Notes under the pieces: generated by a model | Told to the model about the DNA's origin: nothing | Seen by the model: the letters and a program-made list of their open reading frames with translations, nothing else | Database searches by the model: none | Program-made: the position numbers and the translations under genes | Assembly: GCA_030426805.1 (NCBI GenBank) | Contig: JAUHXU010000006.1 | Coordinates: 263,716 to 327,715, forward strand | DNA: 64,000 nucleotides | Source: a bacterium | Lineage (GTDB): Bacteria > Planctomycetota > JAFGQW01 | Direction of reading: 5' to 3' | Shown here: one piece after another, positions 1-8,518 of the stretch | Layout of the letters: each line of letters opens with the position of its first letter | Position numbering within the stretch: the first letter of the stretch is position 1

Positions 1-229
1 TGCGCTTGCCGCGCAGATAGGGCAGGGAGAGGACATCGGACGCCTTGTCCTGCTTCGCGCCGGTGCCGTCGCCGGTCGCCGCACCGGCGGTGGTGCCGGT
101 TTCGGTCGGGGCGACGGGATCGAGGAACAACGTTGCCGGGAACGTGTGGTCGCGAGCCGACGTGAGCCCGAGCCAGAGCGCGCCTGCCGCGAGGGCCAGC
201 GCGACGAGCGGCCAAAGAAGCGATCGCAT
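1..229 (-). CDS. Exported protein of unknown function, N-terminal part only
   Basis: This is the first 76 codons of a minus-strand gene that runs off the left edge of the window. ATG at 229 opens a convincing export signal: a short basic start (MRS), then a hydrophobic core LLWPLVALALAAGALWLGL ending near residue 22. The mature part begins with a low-complexity Thr/Gly/Ala segment around residues 42-56, which looks like a linker. There is no recognisable domain in the visible portion. No strong ribosome binding site precedes the ATG, and the frame stays open for some codons upstream, so the start rests on the signal peptide. It is divergent from the secreted protein gene starting at 360. Function is unknown. 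Confidence 0.6.
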   Translation of the reverse strand, partial: MRSLLWPLVALALAAGALWLGLTSARDHTFPATLFLDPVAPTETGTTAGAATGDGTGAKQDKASDVLSLPYLRGKR

Positions 230-359
230 CCCGCGATTATCGCGCCCTGCGCCACGGTGGGGCAAGCCCCAACGCCCAATCACCCCGCTCGTGCGCGGCG
301 CGACGACCGCTGGTAGGATGGGCCGCAAACGGGTCTGACGCGAGACGAGGAGAAACTCG

Positions 360-1319
360 ATGCGCCGATTCATGGGATGGGCCGTCGCGCTGTTCATCGC
401 GACGACGCTGAATGCACAAGTCGTCTTCGAGCCGTTTCCGATCGCGGGGAGCCCGATCCCCGGATGGACGCCGCAAGGCAGCTGGACGGTGACCGACGTC
501 GGTGGCGGGGACCTCCGCGCCCACGCGACCGGAAGCGGCCACGTCTACCTGCTGCGCACCGGCGCGACGGCGTCGACCGGCGCGGTCGAGGCGAAGTGCA
601 CCGGCGTTTCGAACACGTGCAACGGCGGTGCGTTCATGCGCTGGGACTCGGGGCGTTCCGAGGGCTTGCGCGCGTATGGCGCGAGCTCGGGCGGCATGGC
701 GCAATACGCCATCCTCACCTTGGCCGCGCCCGGCGTATCGCGCCAGAACGTGACGTTGCCGACACGCACGAAGAACCTCGTCGCACGCGTCATCGCCCAG
801 GGGACCGAGGCGCGCGCGCAGTTCGACGTCGATCCGCTCGACGGCAAGTGGGACTACGAATTGTCGCTGACCGTGCTCGGCACGAACGCGACCGAGTACG
901 GCCCGTATTCGTGGAACCAGAGCTATGCCGACGACGTGAAGTTCTTCGACGCGGCGATGTTCCGCCGGAGCACGTTCGGCGCGCCGACGATCGGCCAGTC
1001 GATCCCGCTCGACCTCTATTCACCGACTCCGTCGCAGCCGTACGTGCTGTTCGCCAGCCTCGTACCGGGGCCGGCCCCGCTGGCCAACGGCTGGTTCAGC
1101 CCGATCGTCCCGGATGCGATCTTCAAGGCGGTGCCCGCGCTTCCCGGCGTGTTCCAGAACTTCAGCGGCGTGCTCGACGGCAACGGCGAGGCGACTGCGA
1201 ACCTCAACGTGCCGCCGCTTCCCGCGCTCGCCGGCATTCCGATCTTCGTCGGCGGCGTCGTGATCGGTCCGAGCGGTCTGCTGCACCTCTTCAACGACGA
1301 GCGAATCGACCTGTCGTAG
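360..1319 (+). CDS. Secreted protein with shared planctomycete-type C-terminal module
   Basis: Predicted exported protein of 319 residues. It starts with a Sec signal (MRRFMGWAVALFIATTLNAQ, cleavage after AQ likely) and has a good ribosome binding site, GAGGAG, 6-9 bases before the ATG. Residues 20 to about 200 look like a beta-rich, laminin-G/concanavalin-like region (my inference from the alternating pattern and Gly/Ser-rich turns). Residues 210-319 carry the module found at the ends of many proteins in this window: a PLDL-type strand, a segment FQNFSGVLDGNGEATANLNV, then a terminal strand after IFVGGVVIGPSG. The gene stands alone and is followed by a strong intrinsic terminator at 1344-1380. 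No enzymatic motif is visible; an extracellular or cell-surface role is likely. Confidence 0.8.
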   Translation: MRRFMGWAVALFIATTLNAQVVFEPFPIAGSPIPGWTPQGSWTVTDVGGGDLRAHATGSGHVYLLRTGATASTGAVEAKCTGVSNTCNGGAFMRWDSGRSEGLRAYGASSGGMAQYAILTLAAPGVSRQNVTLPTRTKNLVARVIAQGTEARAQFDVDPLDGKWDYELSLTVLGTNATEYGPYSWNQSYADDVKFFDAAMFRRSTFGAPTIGQSIPLDLYSPTPSQPYVLFASLVPGPAPLANGWFSPIVPDAIFKAVPALPGVFQNFSGVLDGNGEATANLNVPPLPALAGIPIFVGGVVIGPSGLLHLFNDERIDLS

Positions 1320-1343
1320 GCGCGCCGTCGCGTCGCTACGAAC

Positions 1344-1380
1344 AAGGGGCGCGTGCCGGTCGGCACGCGCCCCTTTTCTT
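1344..1380 (+). terminator. Intrinsic terminator with perfect 14-bp stem
   Basis: AAGGGGCGCGTGCC (1344-1357), a GGTC loop, then GGCACGCGCCCCTT (1362-1375), running into TTTTCTT. The stem is perfect and the T tract is clear, so it should stop transcription of the gene ending at 1319. It lies between convergent genes; the opposite strand has only a short broken T run, so it may also work, less strongly, for the minus-strand gene ending at 1399. Confidence 0.85.
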
Positions 1381-1398
1381 GTCAGCCGTCGCCGACGA

Positions 1399-3078
1399 TT
1401 ACGGGATCATCGTCAGGCGGAGCGGGTTCGAGATCGACTCGATGCCGGCCGGGCCACCCGGGTAGGTGACGAAGGCACCGGAGACCTTGATTCCGACGAG
1501 CCCGGCGGCGTTCGGAATGTTGAGCTGCGCGGTCGAGACACCCGCGGCCGGGAGCACGCCTGCGAAGTTCTGGAACACCGTCGGAAGCACGTTGTTCACG
1601 GTGATCAGCACGAGCGGATCGAAGATGAGCGGGATGAACCGGCGGTCGACCGGGAGGCCGGGCGTGATGCCGGTCAAGCTCATCGCGATCTGGTAGTTCA
1701 GGCCACCGTCCTCGACCGCGGTCACCGACAGCGGGACCGTCGTGCCGATCTGCGGCGGGCCGCCGGCCGTCAGCGAGCCGACGTGGAACGAGTCGTACAT
1801 CAGCTGGTAGGACGGGGTCGTCGCCGTCTGGTCGCCGACCGTGAAGAGGATGTCGAGGCGGATGCCCGCCTGGTTCGACGTCGGGCTCTGGCTACCGCGG
1901 ATCTGCGGATAGAACAGGTAGTTGCGGCTGTTGGCCGGCAGCGTGCCGGTGTTCGCGAGGTTCGCGTAGACCGTGTGCGCGGTGTCGCCGTCGGCCCAGC
2001 GCGCGAGGATCAGGTTGCCGTTGTCGAAGTCGCGGTAGATGAAGTAGACCTCGCCGGAGACGACGTCGCACGCGGCGCTGATGACGCGTCCGTCGTTGTG
2101 GCTGCCGGGAGCCGGCTCGTAGACCGAACGCTGCACCTTGTAGATCGAAACCGCGGTGCCCCACGTCTGCGTCGAGCCGTCCCACTTGCGGATGAACCAC
2201 TCGGGGTCCGCCGTCTTCGTCTGCTGGACGTCGACGCCGTAGACCATGAAGACGTTGCCGGCCGCGTCGGAGCACATGCTCGAGTAGTAATCGGCCTGGG
2301 CGTTGTTGTTGCCGAGCGGCGTCGCGCTGCTCCACGCGGGCGATGCGGCGGCCGGATCCATCCACATGTGGTGGACGGTCGCGCCGTTGGCGGTCGAGTA
2401 GAACGACACGTGCACGCGGCCGAGGCTGTCGAAGACGACCTCCCCGTGCTGCGCCGCTCCGGTGAAATTGAACGAAGGAGACGTCGCGTTGAACGTCGCG
2501 GTCGCGGCGAACGGCTGTGCCGAGCGCACCATCGTGCTCGCCCATCCGGTCGTGCCGTGGAAGATCCAGACGTAGTTCTGCGGATCGACGGCGAGCACCG
2601 GCTCGGGGCGCGTGTAGCTCGCGCTCGGCGAGAGGTTCACCTCGGTGCCCCACGTCTGCGTGTTGGCGTCGAAGCGGTTGTAGCGGATCGTGCGCGGCGG
2701 GCGGCTCGTGCTCGGCGGGTTGGCATCGTGCAGCCACGCGACGTGCAGGTTGTCGTTGCCGTCGATCGCGATGCACGGGGTCAGGCAACCGGTCTCACCG
2801 GCGGCGAGCGTCGCGAAGCCGGTCTGCCAGTTCATGTTCCACGTCGCGCCGTCGTCGGTGCTGCGTGCCACCGCGATGTCGTTCTGCGGGGGGCTGAACT
2901 GGTCGCGGTAGACGAGATAGAGGTCGCCGTTCTTTCCGCGGACGATCGTCTGCGGTCCGACCTTGACCTGGAACGCGCGGATCGACGACGTGTAGATCGG
3001 CGTCTGGGCGGCGGCCGTCGCTCCGGCGGTCACGAGGGCGGCGAGCCCCAGGGTGGCGAGCAGTCGGGTTCGTCTCAT
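1399..3078 (-). CDS. Secreted BNR/Asp-box repeat protein with C-terminal module
   Basis: Exported protein of 559 residues. The start at 3078 is chosen because MRRTRLLATLGLAALVTAG begins a clear signal peptide (cleavage after AAAQ) and AGGAGA lies 6 bases upstream; the longer open frame above it lacks coding character. The N-terminal two thirds resemble a sialidase-type beta-propeller: a BNR/Asp-box (ARSTDDGATWN) follows a LYLVYRD strand, and similar 'observed over the course of time' repeats recur (LHVAWLHD, GEVYFIYRD). Catalytic sialidase residues cannot be assigned, so an enzyme role is not claimed. Residues about 440-559 are the shared C-terminal module (FQNFAGVLPAAGVSTAQLNI). It is divergent from the metal-receptor-like gene at 3269; the two share a 190-bp intergenic region holding the tandem operators. 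Confidence 0.8.
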   Translation of the reverse strand: MRRTRLLATLGLAALVTAGATAAAQTPIYTSSIRAFQVKVGPQTIVRGKNGDLYLVYRDQFSPPQNDIAVARSTDDGATWNMNWQTGFATLAAGETGCLTPCIAIDGNDNLHVAWLHDANPPSTSRPPRTIRYNRFDANTQTWGTEVNLSPSASYTRPEPVLAVDPQNYVWIFHGTTGWASTMVRSAQPFAATATFNATSPSFNFTGAAQHGEVVFDSLGRVHVSFYSTANGATVHHMWMDPAAASPAWSSATPLGNNNAQADYYSSMCSDAAGNVFMVYGVDVQQTKTADPEWFIRKWDGSTQTWGTAVSIYKVQRSVYEPAPGSHNDGRVISAACDVVSGEVYFIYRDFDNGNLILARWADGDTAHTVYANLANTGTLPANSRNYLFYPQIRGSQSPTSNQAGIRLDILFTVGDQTATTPSYQLMYDSFHVGSLTAGGPPQIGTTVPLSVTAVEDGGLNYQIAMSLTGITPGLPVDRRFIPLIFDPLVLITVNNVLPTVFQNFAGVLPAAGVSTAQLNIPNAAGLVGIKVSGAFVTYPGGPAGIESISNPLRLTMIP

Positions 3079-3200
3079 TGGATCTCCTATCACTTTCATC
3101 CACTGAGGGGCGTCTGCCGTCGCCCCGGACGGCCCCAGGCTACCGGCGATCGGTCGGCAGCGCCATGGCTCGATCTTGCACGTCCTTCCGGCGGAGGGGG

Positions 3201-3228
3201 TTGACACTTACTGAGAACTGGTTATCAC
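3201..3228 (+). promoter_or_regulatory. Candidate sigma-70-type promoter for the outer-membrane receptor gene
   Basis: A perfect -35 hexamer TTGACA (3201-3206), a 16-base spacer and a -10 candidate TATCAC (3223-3228, four of six consensus bases) precede the gene at 3269. The first operator-like palindrome (3212-3227) covers the spacer and the -10, a placement expected for a repressor. The -10 is weak, so the exact start of transcription, perhaps near 3235, is an inference. Confidence 0.5.
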
Positions 3229-3256
3229 TCTTCTGAGACTTGAGAACTCGTTATCA
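3212..3256 (+). promoter_or_regulatory. Two copies of a FUR-family-like operator
   Basis: Two 16-bp sites differ at one base: TGAGAACTGGTTATCA (3212-3227) and TGAGAACTCGTTATCA (3241-3256), with starts 29 bp apart. Each is an imperfect inverted repeat, TGAgAAC-NN-GTTaTCA, with six of seven arm positions paired. The form resembles Fur/Zur-type boxes (7-n-7, TGATAAT-like half sites). One site overlaps the candidate -10 and the other lies just downstream, so the downstream receptor is probably repressed by a metal-responsive FUR-family protein, most plausibly Zur. Which metal is an inference from the His-rich tail of the product. Confidence 0.6.
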
Positions 3257-3268
3257 GTAGAGGCGCCG

Positions 3269-4684
3269 ATGCAACGGATCCCGATTGTCCGACCCATGCT
3301 GCGGTTCTTGCTGCCGCTCGTGCTGCCCGCCGTCGCGACGGCCCAGATCGGCTGGCAGTGGCCGCCCCCGAGCGCGATGCCGCCGCGGCCTCAGCAGACC
3401 CGATTGCCCGACTACGCCGCCGACCCCTGCGAGGCGCCGACCCGCGACGAGCTGCTCGCGATCGATCTCGGCAGCGGCGTGACGGCACGGCTCGTCGACG
3501 TCTCGCTCGACACGATGATCGCGGTCGGCACGTCGACCGAGCGCGACGCGTCACTCGCCGACCTGCAGGGCGGTGGCCACGATCCACGCGCGCGCGGATT
3601 CACGCTGCAGAACGTCGAGCTCGCGATCCGCGGCGCGGTCGATCCCTACTTCGACGCCGCCGCCTACATGATCTACTCGATCGACCCCTACACCGGCGAG
3701 TCGGCGTTCGAACTCGAAGAGGCGTTTCTCACGACGCACCGCCTTGCCGGCTTCGAACTCGAGGTCGGCCAGATGTTCACGGAGTACGGACGCCACAATC
3801 CGCTCCACCCGCACGAGTGGACGTTCCTCGACCAGCCGATCATCAACACGCGGCTGTTCGGCGGTGACGGGATTCGCGCGCCCGGGGCGCGCGTCGGCTG
3901 GCGCGTGCCGGTGTGCTGGTTCGCACAGATCCACGCCGGCGTGCAGAACGCGCGCGGCGAGACGATGGCGAGCTTCTTCGCGAACGACGAGTTCGCCGAG
4001 GAGCGTGCGATCGGCGGACGCCCGTTCGTCGAGGGCGAGGTGCGCAGCCTCGCGGACCTCGTCTACGTCGTGCGGCTGGAGAACCGGTTCTCGCTCGGCG
4101 AGGCGGTCGACTTCACGATCGGTGCATCGGGGCTGACCGGGCCGAACGCGACCGGGTCCGACGGGCGCACCTGGATCTACGGTGCCGACGTGATGTTCGC
4201 GTGGCGCCCGCAGGGCGAGCACCGCGCCGGACCGTCGGTCGTGTTCGAGGCCGAGGTGAGCGCCCGCGACTACCGGGCCGACGCGTACGACGACGGGACG
4301 ATCGCGATCGCCCGCGACACGCTGCACGACTGGGGAGGCTTCGCGCAGGTCCACGTCGGGATCGACGAGCACTGGTCGGCGGGGCTGCGCGCAGAGACCG
4401 TGACCGCGCGGGGCGCATCGGTGGATCCGATGACCGGCGCCCCGGTGTCGATCGACGATGACCCGTATCGCGACGATCGCTTTCGGATCTCGCCGCTCGT
4501 GGCCTGGCAGCCGTCGCACTTCTCGCGGGTGCGCCTGCAGTACAACTACGATCGCGCCAAGCACCTGCGCGACGGCGACGCGCACTCGATCTGGCTCGGC
4601 TTCGACGTCTTGATCGGCCGCCACCGATCCCACGGCGACGAGCACGCCCACGAGCACCCGCACGACCACGAGCACGACCATTGA
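3269..4684 (+). CDS. Zinc-regulated outer-membrane receptor/porin-like protein with His-rich tail
   Basis: Predicted outer-membrane beta-barrel protein of 471 residues. The ATG at 3269 is preceded by AGAGG; a signal peptide (MLRFLLPLVLPAVATAQ) follows a short leader. A plug-like or N-terminal region gives way near residue 110 to alternating amphipathic strands: LQNVELAIRGAVDPYFDAA, FELEVGQMFTEYGRHNPLHP, HEWTFLDQPIINTRLFGGDG. This strand set matches, from memory, proteins annotated as zinc-regulated TonB-dependent outer-membrane receptors. No TonB box was identified. The last 20 residues are His/Asp/Glu-rich (HAHEHPHDHEHDH), a likely metal-binding tail exposed at the barrel end. With the tandem FUR-like operators upstream, a role in zinc (or other divalent metal) acquisition is the best guess. 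It could instead be a general porin. Confidence 0.7.
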   Translation: MQRIPIVRPMLRFLLPLVLPAVATAQIGWQWPPPSAMPPRPQQTRLPDYAADPCEAPTRDELLAIDLGSGVTARLVDVSLDTMIAVGTSTERDASLADLQGGGHDPRARGFTLQNVELAIRGAVDPYFDAAAYMIYSIDPYTGESAFELEEAFLTTHRLAGFELEVGQMFTEYGRHNPLHPHEWTFLDQPIINTRLFGGDGIRAPGARVGWRVPVCWFAQIHAGVQNARGETMASFFANDEFAEERAIGGRPFVEGEVRSLADLVYVVRLENRFSLGEAVDFTIGASGLTGPNATGSDGRTWIYGADVMFAWRPQGEHRAGPSVVFEAEVSARDYRADAYDDGTIAIARDTLHDWGGFAQVHVGIDEHWSAGLRAETVTARGASVDPMTGAPVSIDDDPYRDDRFRISPLVAWQPSHFSRVRLQYNYDRAKHLRDGDAHSIWLGFDVLIGRHRSHGDEHAHEHPHDHEHDH

Positions 4685-4806
4685 GCCGGAAACGGCTCCG
4701 GACCGGGGGCTACGGGCGGTCGTCGGCCGGGCGTCGGCGACTTGCCCGAGCCTGCGGGGACTGATACGCTCGGCGCGCTGCCGTCGTCGGCAGAGAGGAG
4801 GTCGAG

Positions 4807-6111
4807 ATGAAGGCATCACTCGGACTGGTGCTCGCACTGGCCTGTGCCGCGCCCGTTTCCGCCCAAGACGCGTTCGTGATCGCGACGCTGCAATCCTCGC
4901 CATCGGTCGCCTACGAGTTTCGGTGGCTCGGCGATGACGGGTCGGTTACGACAACGCTCGGCCGTCTGCCGTCGGGCGCGTTCCCGGTTCAGATCGCGGT
5001 CGGCCCCGACAACCGCAGCTTGCGCATTCTCACGCGTGGGCCCGCGCCGCAGGGCGGCTCGGTATTCGAACTCGCCCCGTCGGGCCGGCTGACGACCCTC
5101 GCAACCGGCGCACCGATCGTGAACCCGCACATGATGTTCCCCGGCGGCGACGGCGAGGTCTACATCGTCAACGACCACGGGACATCGGTCGAACTGCTGC
5201 GACTCGCGGGGGGCCGGCTGACGTCGGCCGGCATGATCCCGTTGATCACGCCCACCGGCTGCACGATCGATCCGGCGACCGGCTTCGTCGTGTTGCGCGG
5301 ATTCGAGCGCGCGACGCCCGCGACGATGGGGTACTTCTTCCTCGACCCGGCGACCGGGCGCGTCTCTTCGATCCCGACACCGCAACTGTTCTCGGTCACC
5401 GGCTCGTCGCGCATCGGCTTCGATCCGGTCGCCGACGAGTTCATCGACCTGCGGCAGGACTTCTCGACGCGCGCGACGATGATGATGCGCTTCGACCGCA
5501 CCCGCGGCGTGACGTCGACGCGGACGGTGCTCGTCGATCCGCAGGCGAGTCCGCTGGATCTCGTCGCGGCGTCGGGCTGCTCGCGGACCACGCGTCATTG
5601 GGCGCTCGTGCGCACGCTCTACGCCGGCACCTACCTGCTCGGTCTGCGCGGCGACGGGTCGCCGATTCGCGCGGCGCAACTCTCGGGGCTCAACGGAACG
5701 CCCCTGAAGATGGTCCGCGTTGCGTCGGAGCCGATCGCGGTCTCGCTCGCGAACGCGCCGAACGACCGGACGGTGCATCTGCGATTCCCCGGCCACGGGG
5801 GCAAGAGCTACGCACTCGTCGCGTCGACGACGGGGTACCGTCCCGGCCCACGCCTCGCCGACGGTCGCACGATCCCGATCGCGCCCGATGCGCTGACGTT
5901 TGCGTCGCTTCGCGGCGGCATTCCGGGGGTCCTGTCCCCGACGATCGGCGTGCTCGACGCGCAGGGAGACGCCCAGGTGCGCGCGAACGCGAACGGATTC
6001 GGGCCGGGCGTCGCCGGCGTGCACGTGTGGGTGGCCGCGCTCGTCTTCGACGCGGCCGCGCCCTCCGGTGTCGCGAGCGTCGTCGGGCCGCGCGTCCTCG
6101 TGATGCGCTGA
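4807..6111 (+). CDS. Secreted beta-propeller-like protein with C-terminal module
   Basis: Exported protein of 434 residues. Signal peptide MKASLGLVLALACAAPVSAQ, ribosome binding site GAGAGGAGG 7-8 bases before the ATG. Residues 20 to about 310 contain repeated strand-turn units typical of NHL/SMP-30-like propellers (GRLPSGAFPVQIAVGPDNRS, GEVYIVNDHG, TIDPATGFVVLRG). The final 120 residues form the shared module in its canonical form: APNDRTVHLRFPG, then YRPGPRLADGRTIPIAPDAL, GVLDAQGDAQV, VHVWVAALVFDAAAPSGVAS and a terminal hydrophobic strand. It is a paralogue of the genes at 12994, 28743, 61491 and 62841. It sits alone upstream of the transporter gene with a 25-base gap, so it may be cotranscribed. 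Function is unknown. Confidence 0.8.
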   Translation: MKASLGLVLALACAAPVSAQDAFVIATLQSSPSVAYEFRWLGDDGSVTTTLGRLPSGAFPVQIAVGPDNRSLRILTRGPAPQGGSVFELAPSGRLTTLATGAPIVNPHMMFPGGDGEVYIVNDHGTSVELLRLAGGRLTSAGMIPLITPTGCTIDPATGFVVLRGFERATPATMGYFFLDPATGRVSSIPTPQLFSVTGSSRIGFDPVADEFIDLRQDFSTRATMMMRFDRTRGVTSTRTVLVDPQASPLDLVAASGCSRTTRHWALVRTLYAGTYLLGLRGDGSPIRAAQLSGLNGTPLKMVRVASEPIAVSLANAPNDRTVHLRFPGHGGKSYALVASTTGYRPGPRLADGRTIPIAPDALTFASLRGGIPGVLSPTIGVLDAQGDAQVRANANGFGPGVAGVHVWVAALVFDAAAPSGVASVVGPRVLVMR

Positions 6112-6136
6112 GCCCCGGTCCGGACGCTGGCGCACG

Positions 6137-7675
6137 ATGCCCGAGCACCCGGACCGGACTGCATCGGCGGGGTGGAGCAGCCGGATCGGCCTCGTGGCCG
6201 GTCCCGCGGTCGCTGCGCTGCTCCTCGCCCTCGACCTCGAGCCCGCGCGGCCGTCGATCGGCGCGACGGCTGCGGTCGCCGCCTGGATGGCGATCTGGTG
6301 GATCACCGAGGCGGTGCCGCTCGCGGTGACCGCGCTGCTGCCGGTCGTGCTCTTTCCTTCGCTCGGGGTCATGCCGGGCGGGGCCGTCGCGTCGCACTAC
6401 TTCAACCACGTCATCTTCCTGTTCATCGGCGGCTTCATCGTCGCGCTGGCGATGGAGCGGTGGAATCTGCACCGTCGGATCGCGCTCCGGATCTTGCTCG
6501 CGTTCGGCGCCCACCCGCGCAGCATCCTCGCCGGCTTCATGATCGCGACGTGGTTCCTGTCGATGTGGATCTCGAACACGGCCGCGACGATGATGATGGT
6601 CACGATCGTGCTCGCCGTCATCGCGCGGGTCGAGTCGCGCGACGATTCGGGCGCCCTCGGTCGCTTCGCGATCGGCCTGTTGCTCGGGACCGCGTATGCA
6701 GCCTCGATCGGCGGGATCGCGACCCTCGTCGGCACGCCGCCCAACCTGTCGTTCGTGCGGATCTTCGAGATCCAGTTCCCGGATGCGCCGCCGATCGGTT
6801 TCGCGTCGTGGCTCTTCTTCGCGCTGCCGATCTCCGTCACGTTGCTCGCGATCACGTGGGCGCTGCTCGCCTGGCGGTTCGCGCCACCGCCGGGTGCACT
6901 CCACCTCGACCGTGAGACGTTCCGCGAGCACTACGCCGCACTCGGGCGTCCGTCGTGGGCCGAACGCGTCGTCCTCGTCGATTTCGCGGTGCTCGTCGTC
7001 CTGTGGCTCACACGAGCGGATCTGACGGTCGGCTCGCTGACGCTGCCCGGCTGGTCGCGGCTCTTTCCGCAGCCCGGTTTCCTCAACGACGGGACGGTCG
7101 CGGTCGCGTTGGCCGTCGCGCTCTTCCTGATCCCGTCGCGCGCCGGCGACGGCGGCCGCGTCATGGACTGGACGACCGCGTCACGATTGCCCTGGCACAT
7201 CGTGCTGTTGTTCGGCGGCGGCTTCGCGCTCGCTGCGGCGTTCGATCACGGTGGGCTGTCGACGTGGATGGGCGAACGACTCGACGCGGCGGGTGCGCTG
7301 CCGCCGATCGTGATGGTCGCCGTGCTCTGCGTCGCACTGACGTTCCTGACCGAACTCACGTCCAACACCGCGACGACCGAGATGATCCTGCCGGTACTCG
7401 CCGGCCTCGCGGTCGCGATCGGCGTCGATCCGCTTCTCGTGATGGTGCCGGTGACGGTATCGTGCTCCTGCGCGTTCATGATGCCGGTCGCGACGCCACC
7501 CAACGCGCTCGTGTTCGCGTCGGGGCGGCTTCGCGTCGCCGACATGGCGCGCGTCGGCTTCGTGTTGAATCTGATCGGCACCGTCTTGATCGTCGCGGCG
7601 ACGTTCACGCTCGGGCGCTGGGTGTTGGGGATCGACCTGGACGGGATTCCCGCGTGGGCCGGAGAGGGGCGCTGA
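6137..7675 (+). CDS. DASS/SLC13-family sodium-dicarboxylate (anion) symporter
   Basis: Integral membrane transporter of 512 residues, with about 11-12 hydrophobic segments. The two family-defining Ser-Asn-Thr motifs are present: WISNTAATMMM (residues about 144-154), and LTSNTATTEMILP near residue 410 followed by PVATPPNALVFASG. The first half also shows WWITEAVPLAVTALLPVVLF, a DASS hallmark. The family takes up di- and tricarboxylates, sulfate or similar anions with sodium; the substrate cannot be read from sequence. The SNT motifs bind substrate and sodium in characterised members such as VcINDY. Length is normal. No clear ribosome binding site precedes ATG 6137. The methyltransferase gene starts three bases after its stop, so the two are probably cotranscribed. 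Confidence 0.88.
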   Translation: MPEHPDRTASAGWSSRIGLVAGPAVAALLLALDLEPARPSIGATAAVAAWMAIWWITEAVPLAVTALLPVVLFPSLGVMPGGAVASHYFNHVIFLFIGGFIVALAMERWNLHRRIALRILLAFGAHPRSILAGFMIATWFLSMWISNTAATMMMVTIVLAVIARVESRDDSGALGRFAIGLLLGTAYAASIGGIATLVGTPPNLSFVRIFEIQFPDAPPIGFASWLFFALPISVTLLAITWALLAWRFAPPPGALHLDRETFREHYAALGRPSWAERVVLVDFAVLVVLWLTRADLTVGSLTLPGWSRLFPQPGFLNDGTVAVALAVALFLIPSRAGDGGRVMDWTTASRLPWHIVLLFGGGFALAAAFDHGGLSTWMGERLDAAGALPPIVMVAVLCVALTFLTELTSNTATTEMILPVLAGLAVAIGVDPLLVMVPVTVSCSCAFMMPVATPPNALVFASGRLRVADMARVGFVLNLIGTVLIVAATFTLGRWVLGIDLDGIPAWAGEGR

Positions 7676-7678
7676 TCG

Positions 7679-8518
7679 GTGGGCGGTTGGAAGATGCACG
7701 AACTCGCGTTCGTCCTCGCGACGGAGCTGTTCGACGCCGACGACCTGCACTTCGGGTGGTTCGAGCCCGGCGAGCCGGCCACGATGGAGGCGCTGCGTCG
7801 CGCCCAGGTGCGCTTCACCGACAACGTGCTCGCGCAGCTCCCGGCCGACGCGCATCGCGTGCTCGACTCGGGGTGCGGGACCGGGCGTATCCTCGAGCGC
7901 CTGCACGGCGAGGGACGGGACGTCGAGGGGCTCGCGCCGAATGCCGACTTGATCGCGCGTTGCCGCGAGCGGGTCGGGCCGGACGTCGTGTTGCACGACG
8001 AGCCGTTCGAGACGTTCGAGACGGACGTCCCGTTCGACGCGGTGCTGATGTCGGAGTCGTGCCAATACGTCAAGCGCGTCCGCGGGCTCCGCAACGCGGC
8101 GCGGGTGCTCGCGCCGGGCGGGAGTCTCGTGATCGCCGATGTGTTTCGGACCGGTCCCGCGCCGAAACCGAACCTCTCGACCGGGGGCCACCGCCACGCG
8201 ATCTTCCTCGACACCGCGCAGAAGTTCGGATTCGACGTCGAGCTCGACGAGGACATCACCGAGCCGGTCATGCCGACGCTCGAGATCTACCACGCGTTCC
8301 TCACCGAGCGCGTGATTCCGTCCGCGGAGGCGGCGGTGCGCTACCTTCGCCGCACGTCGCCGGTGATGTCGCGCGTCGGCGGGTGGGTGGCGGGGCGGCG
8401 GCTCGCGAAGCTCCGGGAGCGCTACCGTCATCAGGACCCGGACACGTTTCGCGCGTATCGAAGCTACCGGCTGATGCGACTGCGGCGCACCGAGCGGGCT
8501 GACGCTATTCGCGCGTGA
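7679..8518 (+). CDS. Class I SAM-dependent methyltransferase
   Basis: Cytoplasmic methyltransferase of 279 residues. The SAM-binding motif I is VLDSGCGTGRILERL (residues about 61-75), followed by a post-I acidic region and APGGSLVIADVFRTG as the motif IV/VI region, as in the UbiE/cyclopropane-synthase-like superfamily. GTG at 7679 is taken as the start because GAGAGGGG lies about nine bases upstream; ATG at 7694 is possible but leaves no spacing. The substrate is not evident. The C-terminal 80 residues are Arg-rich and may contact a lipid or nucleic-acid substrate (inference). It follows the DASS transporter by three bases. Its 3' end overlaps the convergent kinase gene by 14 bases. Confidence 0.8.
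   Translation: MGGWKMHELAFVLATELFDADDLHFGWFEPGEPATMEALRRAQVRFTDNVLAQLPADAHRVLDSGCGTGRILERLHGEGRDVEGLAPNADLIARCRERVGPDVVLHDEPFETFETDVPFDAVLMSESCQYVKRVRGLRNAARVLAPGGSLVIADVFRTGPAPKPNLSTGGHRHAIFLDTAQKFGFDVELDEDITEPVMPTLEIYHAFLTERVIPSAEAAVRYLRRTSPVMSRVGGWVAGRRLAKLRERYRHQDPDTFRAYRSYRLMRLRRTERADAIRA

Noticed and set aside
230..359. Possible tRNA or small RNA in the first intergenic gap
   Set aside because: No cloverleaf, no CCA-end pattern and no conserved hairpin could be seen.
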